NCBI RefSeq assembly: GCF_018919175.1 | Contig: NZ_JAHLQL010000001.1 | Coordinates: forward strand, 682,001-746,000 | DNA: 64,000 nucleotides | Direction of reading: 5' to 3' | Origin: Clostridium simiarum | GTDB lineage: Bacteria; Bacillota; Clostridia; Clostridiales; Clostridiaceae | Shown here: positions 8,414 to 17,626 of the stretch, in pieces | Layout: the number at the start of each line of letters is the position of its first letter | Numbering within the stretch: position 1 is the first letter of the stretch | Position numbers and translations under genes: made by a program | The notes under the pieces: generated by a model | Seen by the model: only the letters and a program-made list of their open reading frames with translations | Database searches by the model: none | Told to the model about the DNA's origin: nothing

Positions 8414-8831
8414 AAAAACTCCCTACTTGTATTGTAATTGAATGTAACTTTCCATTATTGTCTTTAAATTTTATAGTACCTGCATCAATAGTACCATTGT
8501 TTTGAACTTTAAATATTTTAGGATTACCTACTACCATTAATTCATACCCTTTAGGCATAGATACATGATTTATAACTTTGGTTTCTACTACAAAATTTAT
8601 ATTATTTGTTTTGCCTTCTAACTCAATGTATCCTATTTGATTATTAACTTTACAATATTTACTAGAATACGAAATTAAAGATAGCATAGAGGTTTTATAA
8701 TATTCTATTTCAGTATCCTTTATACTTCGCTTTATTAGGTTAATTGGTGCATAAGTTATAGAAAAGGCTATACTTAATAGACCTAATGCTACTAATACTT
8801 CAATTAGGGTAAATCCTTTCTTTTTAAGCAT
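8394..8831 (-). CDS. Prepilin-like protein, first pilin gene after the platform gene
   Basis: This 145-residue protein has the classic leader MLKKKG followed by FTLIEVLVALGLLSIAF, with Gly(-1), Phe1 and Glu5. This is the best match to a type IV prepilin signature in the window. The short globular part and single copy suggest a GspI/GspH-like pseudopilin; a separate abundant major pilin may lie elsewhere. AAAGGAGG lies upstream of the ATG, the strongest ribosome site of the pilin genes. Confidence 0.72.
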   Translation of the reverse strand: MLKKKGFTLIEVLVALGLLSIAFSITYAPINLIKRSIKDTEIEYYKTSMLSLISYSSKYCKVNNQIGYIELEGKTNNINFVVETKVINHVSMPKGYELMVVGNPKIFKVQNNGTIDAGTIKFKDNNGKLHSITIQVGSFYGEIKT

Positions 8832-8867
8832 ATTTTCACCAAACCTCCTTTTTGTAAGGATTATAAT

Positions 8868-10037
8868 CTAATAAAGAGATGTAAGACTATCCATCATAGG
8901 TAAAACTAATATAATTATTAAGATCAAAACCATAGAGCCTATTATAATTATGGACATAGGTTGAATCCGATTTATCTTTTTTTCTATATTTTTTTCATAA
9001 TTAAACATAAGTATATCTTCAATATAATTTAAACTCTCTTCTAAATTTCCACTTTCCTCCCCTACCTCCAATATAGATAAAGAAATTGAATTTAATAAAT
9101 TTGATTTCTTAAAGGCTTTACATAAACTCTTTCCACTTTTTATATCAGATATTATTACATCTATATTCTTTTTATATATAGGATTATCTATAATATCAGC
9201 ACATCTTTCTAAGCTATTTATAATAGTATTTCCTGAAGTTATTAATGTCTTTAAGCTTGTAACAAATTTAATATTATAGAAATCTCTTAATATCTTTATT
9301 CTCATGGTTATTCCATATTTTATATTATTATTTTTGTAGTTTATACATATCATTAGTAATAATAATAAGCTAATCGCTAATATTACATACCACTTATCTA
9401 TTATTAAATTACTCATAGTTATAAAGGCTTTGGTGTAAATAGGTAATCCTTCTAAAGTTTCATCTAACAAATTAATAAAAGAAGGTACTATTTGTACCGT
9501 TATAAAAAAGAACATCATAATAGTAGAAAGTAATAGTATTATTGGATAAGACAAGGAATTTTTTAGTTTTTCTTTTAATTTTTCCTGCTTATAATAATAT
9601 TTACTAAGTGTATCGAAACTATTTTCTAAATTTCCACTTTCTTCTCCAACTTTTATCATTTGTATAAAAATTTTAGGATATACCTGTGAATATTGAGAAA
9701 AGCTATCACTTAAACTTTTTCCATCCTTTAAATGTACACATACACCTAAAATACTTTCTTTAATTTTAATATTTTGATTTTCATGTGATATTATATTTAA
9801 TGAATTAAAAATATTTACTCCTGAGCGAAGCATAATACTTAGATTTTGGCATAAAATCCCTAAATCCTTATAGGAAGGCTTCTTTAAAAGGTCTTTGAAA
9901 TCTATGGATTTATAGTATTTACATAAATAATAGCCCTCTCCCTTTAATACTGATCTAAGGTTTTCTTTCTCTCCTATAAATCTTCCAAACTTCTTCTTTC
10001 CTTGCAAATCGTATGCTTTATAATAGTATTTATTCAT
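8868..10037 (-). CDS. Type II secretion/type IV pilus platform protein (GspF/PilC family)
   Basis: This 389-residue protein has the duplicated GspF domain: first copy about residues 53-185 with SIMLRSGVNIFNSL and VGEESGNLENSF, second about 255-380 with a matching VGEESGNLEESL. Three hydrophobic segments (about 163-188, 215-231 and 361-381) anchor it in the membrane. It is the inner-membrane platform on which the ATPase acts. It overlaps the ATPase gene by 8 bases. In Bacillus the counterpart is ComGB. Confidence 0.9.
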   Translation of the reverse strand: MNKYYYKAYDLQGKKKFGRFIGEKENLRSVLKGEGYYLCKYYKSIDFKDLLKKPSYKDLGILCQNLSIMLRSGVNIFNSLNIISHENQNIKIKESILGVCVHLKDGKSLSDSFSQYSQVYPKIFIQMIKVGEESGNLENSFDTLSKYYYKQEKLKEKLKNSLSYPIILLLSTIMMFFFITVQIVPSFINLLDETLEGLPIYTKAFITMSNLIIDKWYVILAISLLLLLMICINYKNNNIKYGITMRIKILRDFYNIKFVTSLKTLITSGNTIINSLERCADIIDNPIYKKNIDVIISDIKSGKSLCKAFKKSNLLNSISLSILEVGEESGNLEESLNYIEDILMFNYEKNIEKKINRIQPMSIIIIGSMVLILIIILVLPMMDSLTSLY

Positions 10038-11523
10038 TTAGCATGATCCTCTGTTGGCTTATAATTGGAACAAGCTGATTATAATCAATTACTCCATCTA
10101 ATAATAACTTTTTATATTGATATAAAAGATTATTTTCCTCAATGTTACCTACTCCATCTCTAAATTCTCTTATGTCTTTACATGTTTGTAACCTTTTCTT
10201 TTTTTCCTCATCTAAATATAATGTTTCGCTAGCTAGTACCCTACCTAGGTATCCAGTATTTCTACATATACTACAGCCTCTAGCCTCATAATAATCTTCG
10301 CACATATCAATATCTAAAATCTTACCTTGATAATCCTTTATTTTAGAAATTGTTTTACAATGAGGACATAGTTTTTTTATAAGTCTTTGTGAAACTATCC
10401 CTAATAAAGAGTCCATCATTATATATCTTTTTATACCCATTTCTGAAAGCCTATATAGTGCTCCTATAGAATCATTAGTGTGGAGTGTAGAAAGCACCTT
10501 ATGACCCGTTATCGCAGCCCTTGAGGCTATTTGAGCTGTTTCCTCATCTCTTATCTCCCCAATCATTATCACATCGGGATCCTGTCTTAGAAGGCTTCTT
10601 AACCCTGTAGAAAAATGAATGCCGGCTTTAGGATTTACATTTATTTGATTTATTCCTTTTATACTATATTCTACTGGATCTTCTATGGTTGTAATGTTTA
10701 TATTTTCTTGATTTAATTTATTTAACATACTATATAAAGTTGTAGTTTTACCGCTACCAGTAGGTCCAGTTACCAAAATCATCCCATATTGTGAATTTAA
10801 CATAGAGTTTATTAGTTTCAATTGATCTTTACAAAATCCCAAACTTTCTAAGTGATTAAAATTTGATTCCTTGTACAAAATTCTCAAAACTAACTTTTCT
10901 CCATTTATTGTAGGTATTGAAGAAACTCTTATATCATGACCTATATCTTTAATATTAAAGTTTATTTTTCCATCTTGAGGTATTCTTTTTTCAGCAATAT
11001 TCATATTAGATAGTAATTTTATTCTTATGATTAAACTCTCTAACACTGCTTTAGGCATTTTAATAAACTCAAAGAGGCTCCCATCTTTTCTAAACCTAAT
11101 AGATATTTCATTTTCTTTTGGTTCAATATGGATATCACTAGCCTTTATTTTAATAGCCTCTTTTATAATATCTTCCACTAATCTAGATGCTGGTGAATCT
11201 TTATTTTTAGAAAAATCACTACTAGGTTTGAATTTTTCTCTATTATCATTTACTAACTCTTCTATAGAATTATCTTTGATATCATTGCCATAGTATAAAG
11301 ATAATCTCTCTAATATGCTTTCTTTATCCATAATATGAACTTGCACATTTTTTTTGTATAAAAATTTTACATAATTAATAGCAACTATATTATTTTCATC
11401 ATTTATGCCTAAATAAATAGTTTCTCTATCTATCATTAAAGGAACCATAAGATTATCATAAGCCATACCTTTTGGTATAAGGTTTACTATATTGGAACTA
11501 AGCTCTGACTTGATTACTTTCAT
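10030..11523 (-). CDS. Type II secretion/type IV pilus assembly ATPase (GspE/PilB/ComGA family)
   Basis: This 497-residue ATPase powers extension of pilus or pseudopilus. Walker A GPTGSGKT is at about residues 253-260, Walker B with the Asp box DPDVIMIGEIRD at 315-326, a His box TGHKVLSTLHTND at 339-351, and a tetracysteine zinc site (CPHC about 386-389, CSIC about 417-420) as in GspE/PilB. It opens the pilus operon. GGAGGTAAAAAC precedes ATG 11523. No PilT retraction ATPase is present in the window. Confidence 0.92.
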   Translation of the reverse strand: MKVIKSELSSNIVNLIPKGMAYDNLMVPLMIDRETIYLGINDENNIVAINYVKFLYKKNVQVHIMDKESILERLSLYYGNDIKDNSIEELVNDNREKFKPSSDFSKNKDSPASRLVEDIIKEAIKIKASDIHIEPKENEISIRFRKDGSLFEFIKMPKAVLESLIIRIKLLSNMNIAEKRIPQDGKINFNIKDIGHDIRVSSIPTINGEKLVLRILYKESNFNHLESLGFCKDQLKLINSMLNSQYGMILVTGPTGSGKTTTLYSMLNKLNQENINITTIEDPVEYSIKGINQINVNPKAGIHFSTGLRSLLRQDPDVIMIGEIRDEETAQIASRAAITGHKVLSTLHTNDSIGALYRLSEMGIKRYIMMDSLLGIVSQRLIKKLCPHCKTISKIKDYQGKILDIDMCEDYYEARGCSICRNTGYLGRVLASETLYLDEEKKKRLQTCKDIREFRDGVGNIEENNLLYQYKKLLLDGVIDYNQLVPIISQQRIMLNE

Positions 11524-11586
11524 GTTTTTACCTCCATCAATGATTTATCTATGATTCTTAACAATTATTTACTTTTTATACATAAA

Positions 11587-11622
11587 AATAGAGAATATTT
11601 CTATACAGAAATATTCTCTATT
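11587..11622 (-). terminator. Terminator after the lipoprotein gene
   Basis: AATAGAGAATATTTCT and AGAAATATTCTCTATT form a 16-bp perfect stem around ATAC, followed by T-rich sequence on the minus strand. It ends the dapF-lipoprotein transcript just before the pilus operon. Confidence 0.88.
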
Positions 11623-11631
11623 AACCTTTTA

Positions 11632-12693
11632 TTATAATTCTCTTTTGTACATGTGATAATTTCCTTCTTTATCTATTATTAAATTCACTGAATTATCTTG
11701 TTTTTTTATCATATATACTTTAGACTCTTCCTTATTCTTATCATATCCTAAAAAATACACATTACCATTTTCATCTGATGCCATTCCTCCAGAATCATTT
11801 ATATTTTTAGGAAAATCATATATCATCCTCTTTACACTTTTATCTGATTCTAGTTTATATATAGAACTTTTTCCATTAATATCTTCTGCCATAATAAATA
11901 TACTTTCTTCATATTTTAGTGAATAAAATACCTTAGAAATTTTTGACTCAACTAAATTATATTCTTTGTTTTCAATGTTAAATATCCCTAACTCATAGTG
12001 GTCTCTTTTAAAATTCATTACCATAAAATTTTCTTTATCTAAAGCTTGTAAGTATACAATAAATCCATCTTCAATAGGTGCTATTAAATCTTCTTTATTA
12101 TTTTTAAAGTCGTATTTAAATAAGCCCTTTAGATTAGATTCCTTACCCCTAGATCCATAATAAACTAGATTATTCTCATCTATCCAATCATATACATTAC
12201 CTGAGATTACTACTTCAGTATTTATGCGTTTCTCTTTGTTTTCAGCAACATCATATATCATAACACCTTTTACACTATCATAACTATCTTCTTCAAAGGC
12301 CCTATATGCAATCTTATTTCCATCTTTAGATAACTTTATATCTAAATAACTATGGTGCTTATTTACCTCTATTAATCCCTTCCCTTTTTTCCTTATAATA
12401 AGGCTGTTATCTGGTAGCTCATTCCCTTCACTTGTTCCCTTTAAATATACAATAGTATCTTTTGTATATTTAAAATCTTCTATTCCTTTTACATCTTCTA
12501 TATATTTCTTTTTTCCTTCTGCAAAATTGTATGCCTTTACAATCCCTTCTGAGGACTCCATCAATGTAACACTGGAAAAACTTTCATAGTTATAATCTAT
12601 AGGCACATTTTCTTCACCACTGTATTTTTTATTACATCCAATTAAAAATACAGATAGAATTAAAAGTATATAAGTTTTAAGTTTTCTCCTCAC
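11632..12693 (-). CDS. Putative lipoprotein with beta-propeller-like repeats
   Basis: From GTG 12693 this 353-residue protein starts MRRKLKTYILLILSVFLIGC, a lipoprotein signal with Cys at residue 20. The rest contains repeated strand-rich segments such as KLSKDGNKIAYRAF and DENGNVYFLGYDK, like TolB/DPP-type propeller blades. It has no cytoplasmic-enzyme motif. GTG 12693 is chosen because GGTGG lies upstream; GTG 12705 is an alternative. It follows dapF by 20 bp. I do not recognise a specific function; an extracytoplasmic anchored protein is likely. Confidence 0.65.
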   Translation of the reverse strand: MRRKLKTYILLILSVFLIGCNKKYSGEENVPIDYNYESFSSVTLMESSEGIVKAYNFAEGKKKYIEDVKGIEDFKYTKDTIVYLKGTSEGNELPDNSLIIRKKGKGLIEVNKHHSYLDIKLSKDGNKIAYRAFEEDSYDSVKGVMIYDVAENKEKRINTEVVISGNVYDWIDENNLVYYGSRGKESNLKGLFKYDFKNNKEDLIAPIEDGFIVYLQALDKENFMVMNFKRDHYELGIFNIENKEYNLVESKISKVFYSLKYEESIFIMAEDINGKSSIYKLESDKSVKRMIYDFPKNINDSGGMASDENGNVYFLGYDKNKEESKVYMIKKQDNSVNLIIDKEGNYHMYKREL

Positions 12694-12713
12694 TATTATT
12701 ACCACCAGTCATA

Positions 12714-13541
12714 TTAATACTCCATTAAAAAAAATCCTTCAAATACATCTTTGGCATTTCCAATCATATATATACCTTGGTCTTCTATCTTAACTTTTAG
12801 TTCTCCACCATCTACAATAACTTTTACTTCATTATCTATATATCCCAATAAATGTGCAACATAAGCTGAAGCACAATTTCCCGTTCCACAGGCTAAAGTT
12901 GCTCCTGCCCCTCTCTCCCAAGTTTTAACTTTAATATTTTTTCTATCTATTATTTCACAAAAATCAACGTTTGTCTTTTCAGGAAAAATAGAGTATGATT
13001 CTATTAATCTTCCTTCTTCTATATTATATTTATCCAATCTATCTATAATAACTGTATGAGGTACACCCATATGAAGAGAAGTTATCTCATATTTTTTACC
13101 CTCTATCTCAATAGATTTACTTATTATTATATCTTCAGATAATGCTGGAATATCAGAAGGTTTTAAAGATGGCTTTCCCATATATACAATTATCTCTTTT
13201 ACCTTATCCTCTTCTATTATAAGATTAATTTCCTTTATTCCATCACCAGTTTTTATATTTATTTTTGACTTTTTAACTATATTTTCATCATAGACATATT
13301 TAGCAAAACATCTTATACCATTACCACACATAGAAGCAAAGGATCCATCAGAATTAATAATAACCATTTCTATATCTGCTTCTTTACAATGTCTTACTAA
13401 TAGTATTCCATCTCCTCCAACTCCAAAATTTCTATGGCAAAGTTTTAAAGCAATTTCCGCCTCTTTTCCTTTAAACATATTATTCAAGTCTTCAATTACT
13501 ATAAAGTCATTTCCATTTCCATGCATCTTTTTAAATTTCAA
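12714..13541 (-). CDS. dapF: Diaminopimelate epimerase
   Basis: This 275-residue enzyme converts LL- to meso-diaminopimelate for lysine and peptidoglycan. Both catalytic cysteine motifs are present: CGNGIRC near residue 72 and CGTGNC near residue 218. The length is usual. The start is TTG 13541 with GGAGGG upstream. A meso-DAP product matches the DNPR motif of MurE at 32335-33807. A likely promoter lies at 13588-13616. Confidence 0.97.
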   Translation of the reverse strand: MKFKKMHGNGNDFIVIEDLNNMFKGKEAEIALKLCHRNFGVGGDGILLVRHCKEADIEMVIINSDGSFASMCGNGIRCFAKYVYDENIVKKSKINIKTGDGIKEINLIIEEDKVKEIIVYMGKPSLKPSDIPALSEDIIISKSIEIEGKKYEITSLHMGVPHTVIIDRLDKYNIEEGRLIESYSIFPEKTNVDFCEIIDRKNIKVKTWERGAGATLACGTGNCASAYVAHLLGYIDNEVKVIVDGGELKVKIEDQGIYMIGNAKDVFEGFFLMEY

Positions 13542-13587
13542 TTATATCCCTCCTCTTTATATTTTTTATATTCTTCTTTATAATATA

Positions 13588-13616
13588 ATACTATACATAT
13601 ATAAATAAATCGTAAA
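13588..13616 (-). promoter_or_regulatory. Candidate sigma-A promoter for dapF
   Basis: On the minus strand TTTACG is separated by 17 bases from TAGTAT, about 45 bases before the dapF start. Both hexamers are partial matches in AT-rich DNA. Confidence 0.4.
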
Positions 13617-13630
13617 ATTTGTATTACATT

Positions 13631-13659
13631 TAGACAACTTTCCTAACTATTGATATAAT
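13631..13659 (+). promoter_or_regulatory. Candidate sigma-A promoter for rqcH
   Basis: TAGACA and TATAAT are separated by 17 bases, one mismatch from consensus in total, and lie about 50 bases upstream of ATG 13712. Confidence 0.65.
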
Positions 13660-13711
13660 TAACATATTCACAGTTAAATACTTAATGTTTTTTAAGAAAG
13701 GAAGTTTATTT

Positions 13712-15433
13712 ATGGCTTTAGATGGAATATTTCTACAAAGTTTAGTTCATGAATTAAAAGATGAAATATTAAATTGTAAAATAGATAAAGTTAATCAACC
13801 TGAAAAAGATGAAATTACTTTAACCCTTAGAGGACCTAAGGGAAATAGAAAACTACTGATAAGCTCAAGTCCCAATTATCCAAGAATTCATCTTACAGAG
13901 GAACCGAAAACTAATCCCGCTCAACCTCCAATGTTTTGTATGTTATTAAGAAAGTACTTAATCGGTGGAAGAATAAGGGACTTACTTCAGCTTAACAATG
14001 ATAGAATACTACTTATGAATATAGAAAACACTGATGAATTAGGTTTTGACAGTATGTATTCATTAGTGGTTGAAATTATGGGACGACACAGTAATATTAC
14101 CCTTGTAAGACAAAGAGATTCTATGGTTATGGATTCAATAAAACATATAACTCCAGAGATTAATAGCTATAGAAGCCTTTATCCTGGTATAAAATATAAA
14201 TATCCACCTTCTTCAGATAAATTTAACCCTTTGTCCTTCATTAAAGATGATTTACTAGAGTATATAAAATCCAACGAAATAATATTATCCCATAATACTG
14301 CTTCAAATTGTTTTACTGGAGTAAGTAAGTTATTATCTAAAGATTTATATAATAAATATATTTCTGTAAAAGAAACAGAAGAAAACATCAATTTATATGT
14401 TGAAATATGCAATGACTACTTTAATAAGGTAAAATCTAAAGACTTCCAATTCTTAAGTTACATAGAAGAAGGAAGCCCTAAAGATTTCTATTGCATAGAC
14501 CTAATCACCATGATAAATTATACTAAAAAATCTTACGAATCACCATCAAAATTATTAGAAGACTTTTATAAAGAAAAGGATAGAAGTGATCGTATTCATG
14601 GTAGAAGCACAGAATTATTAAAGTTAATTCATACTAATTTAGATAGATGTAACAAAAAAATTCAAATTTTAAAATCCACCTTAAAAGATTGCGAAAATAA
14701 GTCTGACTACAAAATCAAAGGGGAACTTCTCACTGCAAATATATATAGTATAAAACCTGGTATGAAGAAGGTAAATTTATTAAATTATTATAGTGATAAA
14801 GAAGAGTATCTAACAATTGAATTAGATGAAAATAAATCTCCATCAGAAAATATACAATATTATTATAAAAGATATAATAAATATAAAAAATCTGAAGAGG
14901 CTGCAAAGGAGCAACTTTTAGTTGCTGAGGATGAAATTAAATATTTGAATTCTGTTTTAAGTAATTTGATTAATATAGAACATTATGACGAAATTCATGA
15001 CATAAAATCTGAGCTTATTGAATCTGGTTATATCAAATATAGAGGTTCTAAAAAGGGAAAACAAAAACCTTCAAAGCCTCTACACTTTATTTCTAGTGAT
15101 GGCATAGATATTTACGTAGGTAAAAATAATATACAAAATGACTATCTAACTCTTAAGTTTGCCAATAGGCAAGATACTTGGCTACACACTAAAAATATTC
15201 CTGGTTCTCATGTAATAATAAAAGGTGAAAATATTCCTGAAAGCACCCTTTTAGAAGGAGCTACATTAGCTGCCTATTATAGTAAATCTAAAGACTCTTC
15301 CAATGTTCCTGTAGACTATACTTTAGTTAAAAATGTAAAGAAACCCTCTGGTGCTAAACCAGGTATGGTAATATATTATACTAATAAAACTATATATATA
15401 ACTCCTAAAGAGATTAACTTAAAAAAGTTATAA
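13712..15433 (+). CDS. rqcH: Ribosome quality control factor RqcH (NFACT family, FbpA)
   Basis: This 573-residue NFACT protein binds stalled 50S subunits carrying peptidyl-tRNA and directs addition of C-terminal alanine tails. The order is NFACT-N, a helical middle with coiled coil (about 290-430), and NFACT-R near the C-terminus (HFISSDGIDIYVGKNNIQND, then WLHTKNIPGSHVII). Residues Asp97-Arg98 (NNDRILL) occupy the same position as the DR motif needed by Bacillus RqcH. ATG 13712 has AAAGGAAG upstream; ATG 13685 is less likely. It is an isolated plus-strand gene with its own promoter and terminator. Confidence 0.95.
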   Translation: MALDGIFLQSLVHELKDEILNCKIDKVNQPEKDEITLTLRGPKGNRKLLISSSPNYPRIHLTEEPKTNPAQPPMFCMLLRKYLIGGRIRDLLQLNNDRILLMNIENTDELGFDSMYSLVVEIMGRHSNITLVRQRDSMVMDSIKHITPEINSYRSLYPGIKYKYPPSSDKFNPLSFIKDDLLEYIKSNEIILSHNTASNCFTGVSKLLSKDLYNKYISVKETEENINLYVEICNDYFNKVKSKDFQFLSYIEEGSPKDFYCIDLITMINYTKKSYESPSKLLEDFYKEKDRSDRIHGRSTELLKLIHTNLDRCNKKIQILKSTLKDCENKSDYKIKGELLTANIYSIKPGMKKVNLLNYYSDKEEYLTIELDENKSPSENIQYYYKRYNKYKKSEEAAKEQLLVAEDEIKYLNSVLSNLINIEHYDEIHDIKSELIESGYIKYRGSKKGKQKPSKPLHFISSDGIDIYVGKNNIQNDYLTLKFANRQDTWLHTKNIPGSHVIIKGENIPESTLLEGATLAAYYSKSKDSSNVPVDYTLVKNVKKPSGAKPGMVIYYTNKTIYITPKEINLKKL

Positions 15434-15434
15434 A

Positions 15435-15474
15435 ATAAATAATAGCTTGCATGTATATGCAAGCTATTATTTAT
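15435..15474. terminator. Bidirectional terminator between rqcH and uraA
   Basis: An 18-bp perfect inverted repeat ATAAATAATAGCTTGCAT / ATGCAAGCTATTATTTAT encloses GTAT. The A/T-rich lower stem gives T-rich ends on both strands, so it can serve the converging rqcH and uraA transcripts. Confidence 0.82.
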
Positions 15475-15564
15475 AAAATATTTATATTCATTATGTAATA
15501 TAGACTTTTTAATTCTAATCCTTATAGATTTATTATCAATAAGTCACTTTTCTTTATATAAAAA

Positions 15565-16833
15565 TTATTCTTCTGTTTTACTCTTTTCAGGTAATACTAA
15601 ATTTAATATAATTCCTACCACTGTAGCTAAAGCAACACCTGATAATTCTATGCCTTTAAACTGTATTACAGCACCGCCTATGCCTAGTACTATTATAACA
15701 GAGCATATTATAAGATTTTTTTTCATACTAAAATCAATTTTATTCTCTACAAACACTCTAAATCCTGATGAAGCTATTATTCCAAATAATAATGTAGACA
15801 CTCCACCCATTACTGGTAATGGAATATTGCTTATTATTGCTGATACAGGTCCAATAAAGGATAGTACTATAGCCACAATTCCTGCCCAAGCTATTACCCA
15901 TACACTGTATACTTTAGTTATAGCCATGACGCCTATATTTTCACCATAAGTTGTATTAGGAGGTCCTCCTACTAAACCAGCAAATATTGTTGCAACCCCA
16001 TCACCTAAGATAGATCTATGAAGTCCTGGCTCCTTTGTAAAATCTCTTCCGCATACATTGTTGGTTACATATACATGTCCAATATGTTCAGCTAAAGTTA
16101 CGAAGGCTACTGGTGCCATTAAAAGTATAGCATTCCAATTAAACTTTGGCGCCATAAATGTTGGTATTTGAATAAGTTTTGCAGTTTTTATCATTTCTAA
16201 AGATTGTTCTGGTATTACACCTAAAATCAAGGCTAGTATATATCCTACTACCATAGACATAAGTATAGGAATTACTCCTAAAAATCCTTTAAAGTACATA
16301 CTTCCAAAAATACCTATCCCTAGAGTTACTAAAGCAACTAATATCCAAGCTCCCCTAGATACTCCAGCCATAGCTTCCGTAGTAAAGTTTGGGTTTAATC
16401 CAGACCAATTTATAGCTACTCCTGCAAGTGCCAATCCAATTACTATAACTACAGAACCTACAACTATAGGTGGCAGAAGTTTATCTAACCACTTGGTACC
16501 TGTAAACTTTATTATAGCTGCAACTATTACATAAATAACCCCTGCTGCTATGATTCCTGAAAGCATAGATTCTCTACCATATTGAGCTGATGCTGAAAGC
16601 ATAGGTGCAATAAAAGCAAAGGATGATCCTATGTAAGCAGGTAATTTAGCCTTAGTACAAAATATATATAAAATTGTACCCACACCACTACAGAAAAGTG
16701 CCAATGAAGGATTTGTATTAGTTAACATAGGAACTAAAATTGTTGCTCCTACCATTGCAAATAAATGTTGAAAGCTTAATGGCAAAGTCTTTAACATAGG
16801 TAATCTTTCTTCTACATCTACATAATTTTTCAT
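15565..16833 (-). CDS. uraA: Uracil permease (NCS2 family)
   Basis: This 422-residue polytopic membrane protein has the NCS2 pattern of about 14 segments. Signature stretches are LPLSFQHLFAMVGATILVP at the N-terminus, MAPVAFVTLAEHIGHVYVTN (with the substrate-binding Glu, about 234-253), and GGPPNTTYGENIGVMAITKV (about 282-301). It imports uracil by proton symport. It follows pyrR by 81 bp, and a perfect PyrR recognition sequence lies just upstream of its ribosome site (16852-16865), so PyrR likely controls it. Confidence 0.95.
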   Translation of the reverse strand: MKNYVDVEERLPMLKTLPLSFQHLFAMVGATILVPMLTNTNPSLALFCSGVGTILYIFCTKAKLPAYIGSSFAFIAPMLSASAQYGRESMLSGIIAAGVIYVIVAAIIKFTGTKWLDKLLPPIVVGSVVIVIGLALAGVAINWSGLNPNFTTEAMAGVSRGAWILVALVTLGIGIFGSMYFKGFLGVIPILMSMVVGYILALILGVIPEQSLEMIKTAKLIQIPTFMAPKFNWNAILLMAPVAFVTLAEHIGHVYVTNNVCGRDFTKEPGLHRSILGDGVATIFAGLVGGPPNTTYGENIGVMAITKVYSVWVIAWAGIVAIVLSFIGPVSAIISNIPLPVMGGVSTLLFGIIASSGFRVFVENKIDFSMKKNLIICSVIIVLGIGGAVIQFKGIELSGVALATVVGIILNLVLPEKSKTEE

Positions 16834-16844
16834 ATTATTCCTCC

Positions 16845-16899
16845 TCTTTTTAACCTCACTGGATTATTTTAAAAGATTTATATAAAGAAAATCTTTTAA
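16845..16899 (-). promoter_or_regulatory. PyrR recognition hairpin and competing helix before uraA (candidate translational switch)
   Basis: The minus strand carries AATCCAGTGAGGTT (16865-16852), which fits the PyrR-binding consensus ARUCCNGNGAGGYU at every position. Upstream, the segment at 16869-16879 can pair with 16889-16899 (11-bp perfect hairpin) or, through part of its length, with TTAAAAAGA (16853-16845) directly 5-prime of the GGAGG ribosome site. The second pairing puts the PyrR motif in the hairpin loop. No terminator lies between the motif and ATG 16833, so control would act on translation initiation. Confidence 0.6.
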
Positions 16900-16914
16900 T
16901 GTAATTTTATATTT

Positions 16915-17472
<558 letters not shown>

Positions 17473-17487
17473 TTATAAATAAAAAAT

Positions 17488-17512
17488 CGTCCTACCTTTA
17501 AAAGATAAGACG
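17488..17512 (-). terminator. Attenuator terminator in the pyrR leader
   Basis: An 11-bp stem with G-T pairs (CGTCTTATCTT with AAGGTAGGACG) around a three-base loop is followed by ATTTTTTATTT on the minus strand, about 35 bases before the pyrR start. Confidence 0.85.
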
Positions 17513-17518
17513 CATAAA

Positions 17519-17597
17519 ATCAAGTTCTTTAAATGATATAATTACCTTGTGGCGCCTTTGGATCTCTCTGGATCATTTTAAAGGTTATCTGTCACTG
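17519..17597 (-). promoter_or_regulatory. PyrR-binding leader RNA of pyrR
   Basis: The minus-strand leader contains GATCCAGAGAGATC (17574-17561), a near match to the PyrR recognition hairpin (UCCAGAGAG core kept). It lies between the promoter and the terminator hairpin, which is the normal layout of a PyrR transcription attenuator with antiterminator, anti-antiterminator and terminator. Confidence 0.8.
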
Positions 17598-17626
17598 ATT
17601 ATATCACTTTACTTTAATGTTTACAA
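17598..17626 (-). promoter_or_regulatory. Sigma-A promoter for pyrR-uraA
   Basis: TTGTAA, a 17-base spacer and a perfect TATAAT on the minus strand. The -35 element overlaps the stop codon of the upstream pseudouridine synthase gene. Confidence 0.82.

Noticed and set aside
15475..15564. Second terminator for uraA
   Set aside because: This AT-rich gap shows no stable inverted repeat; the hairpin at 15435-15474 is sufficient for both genes.
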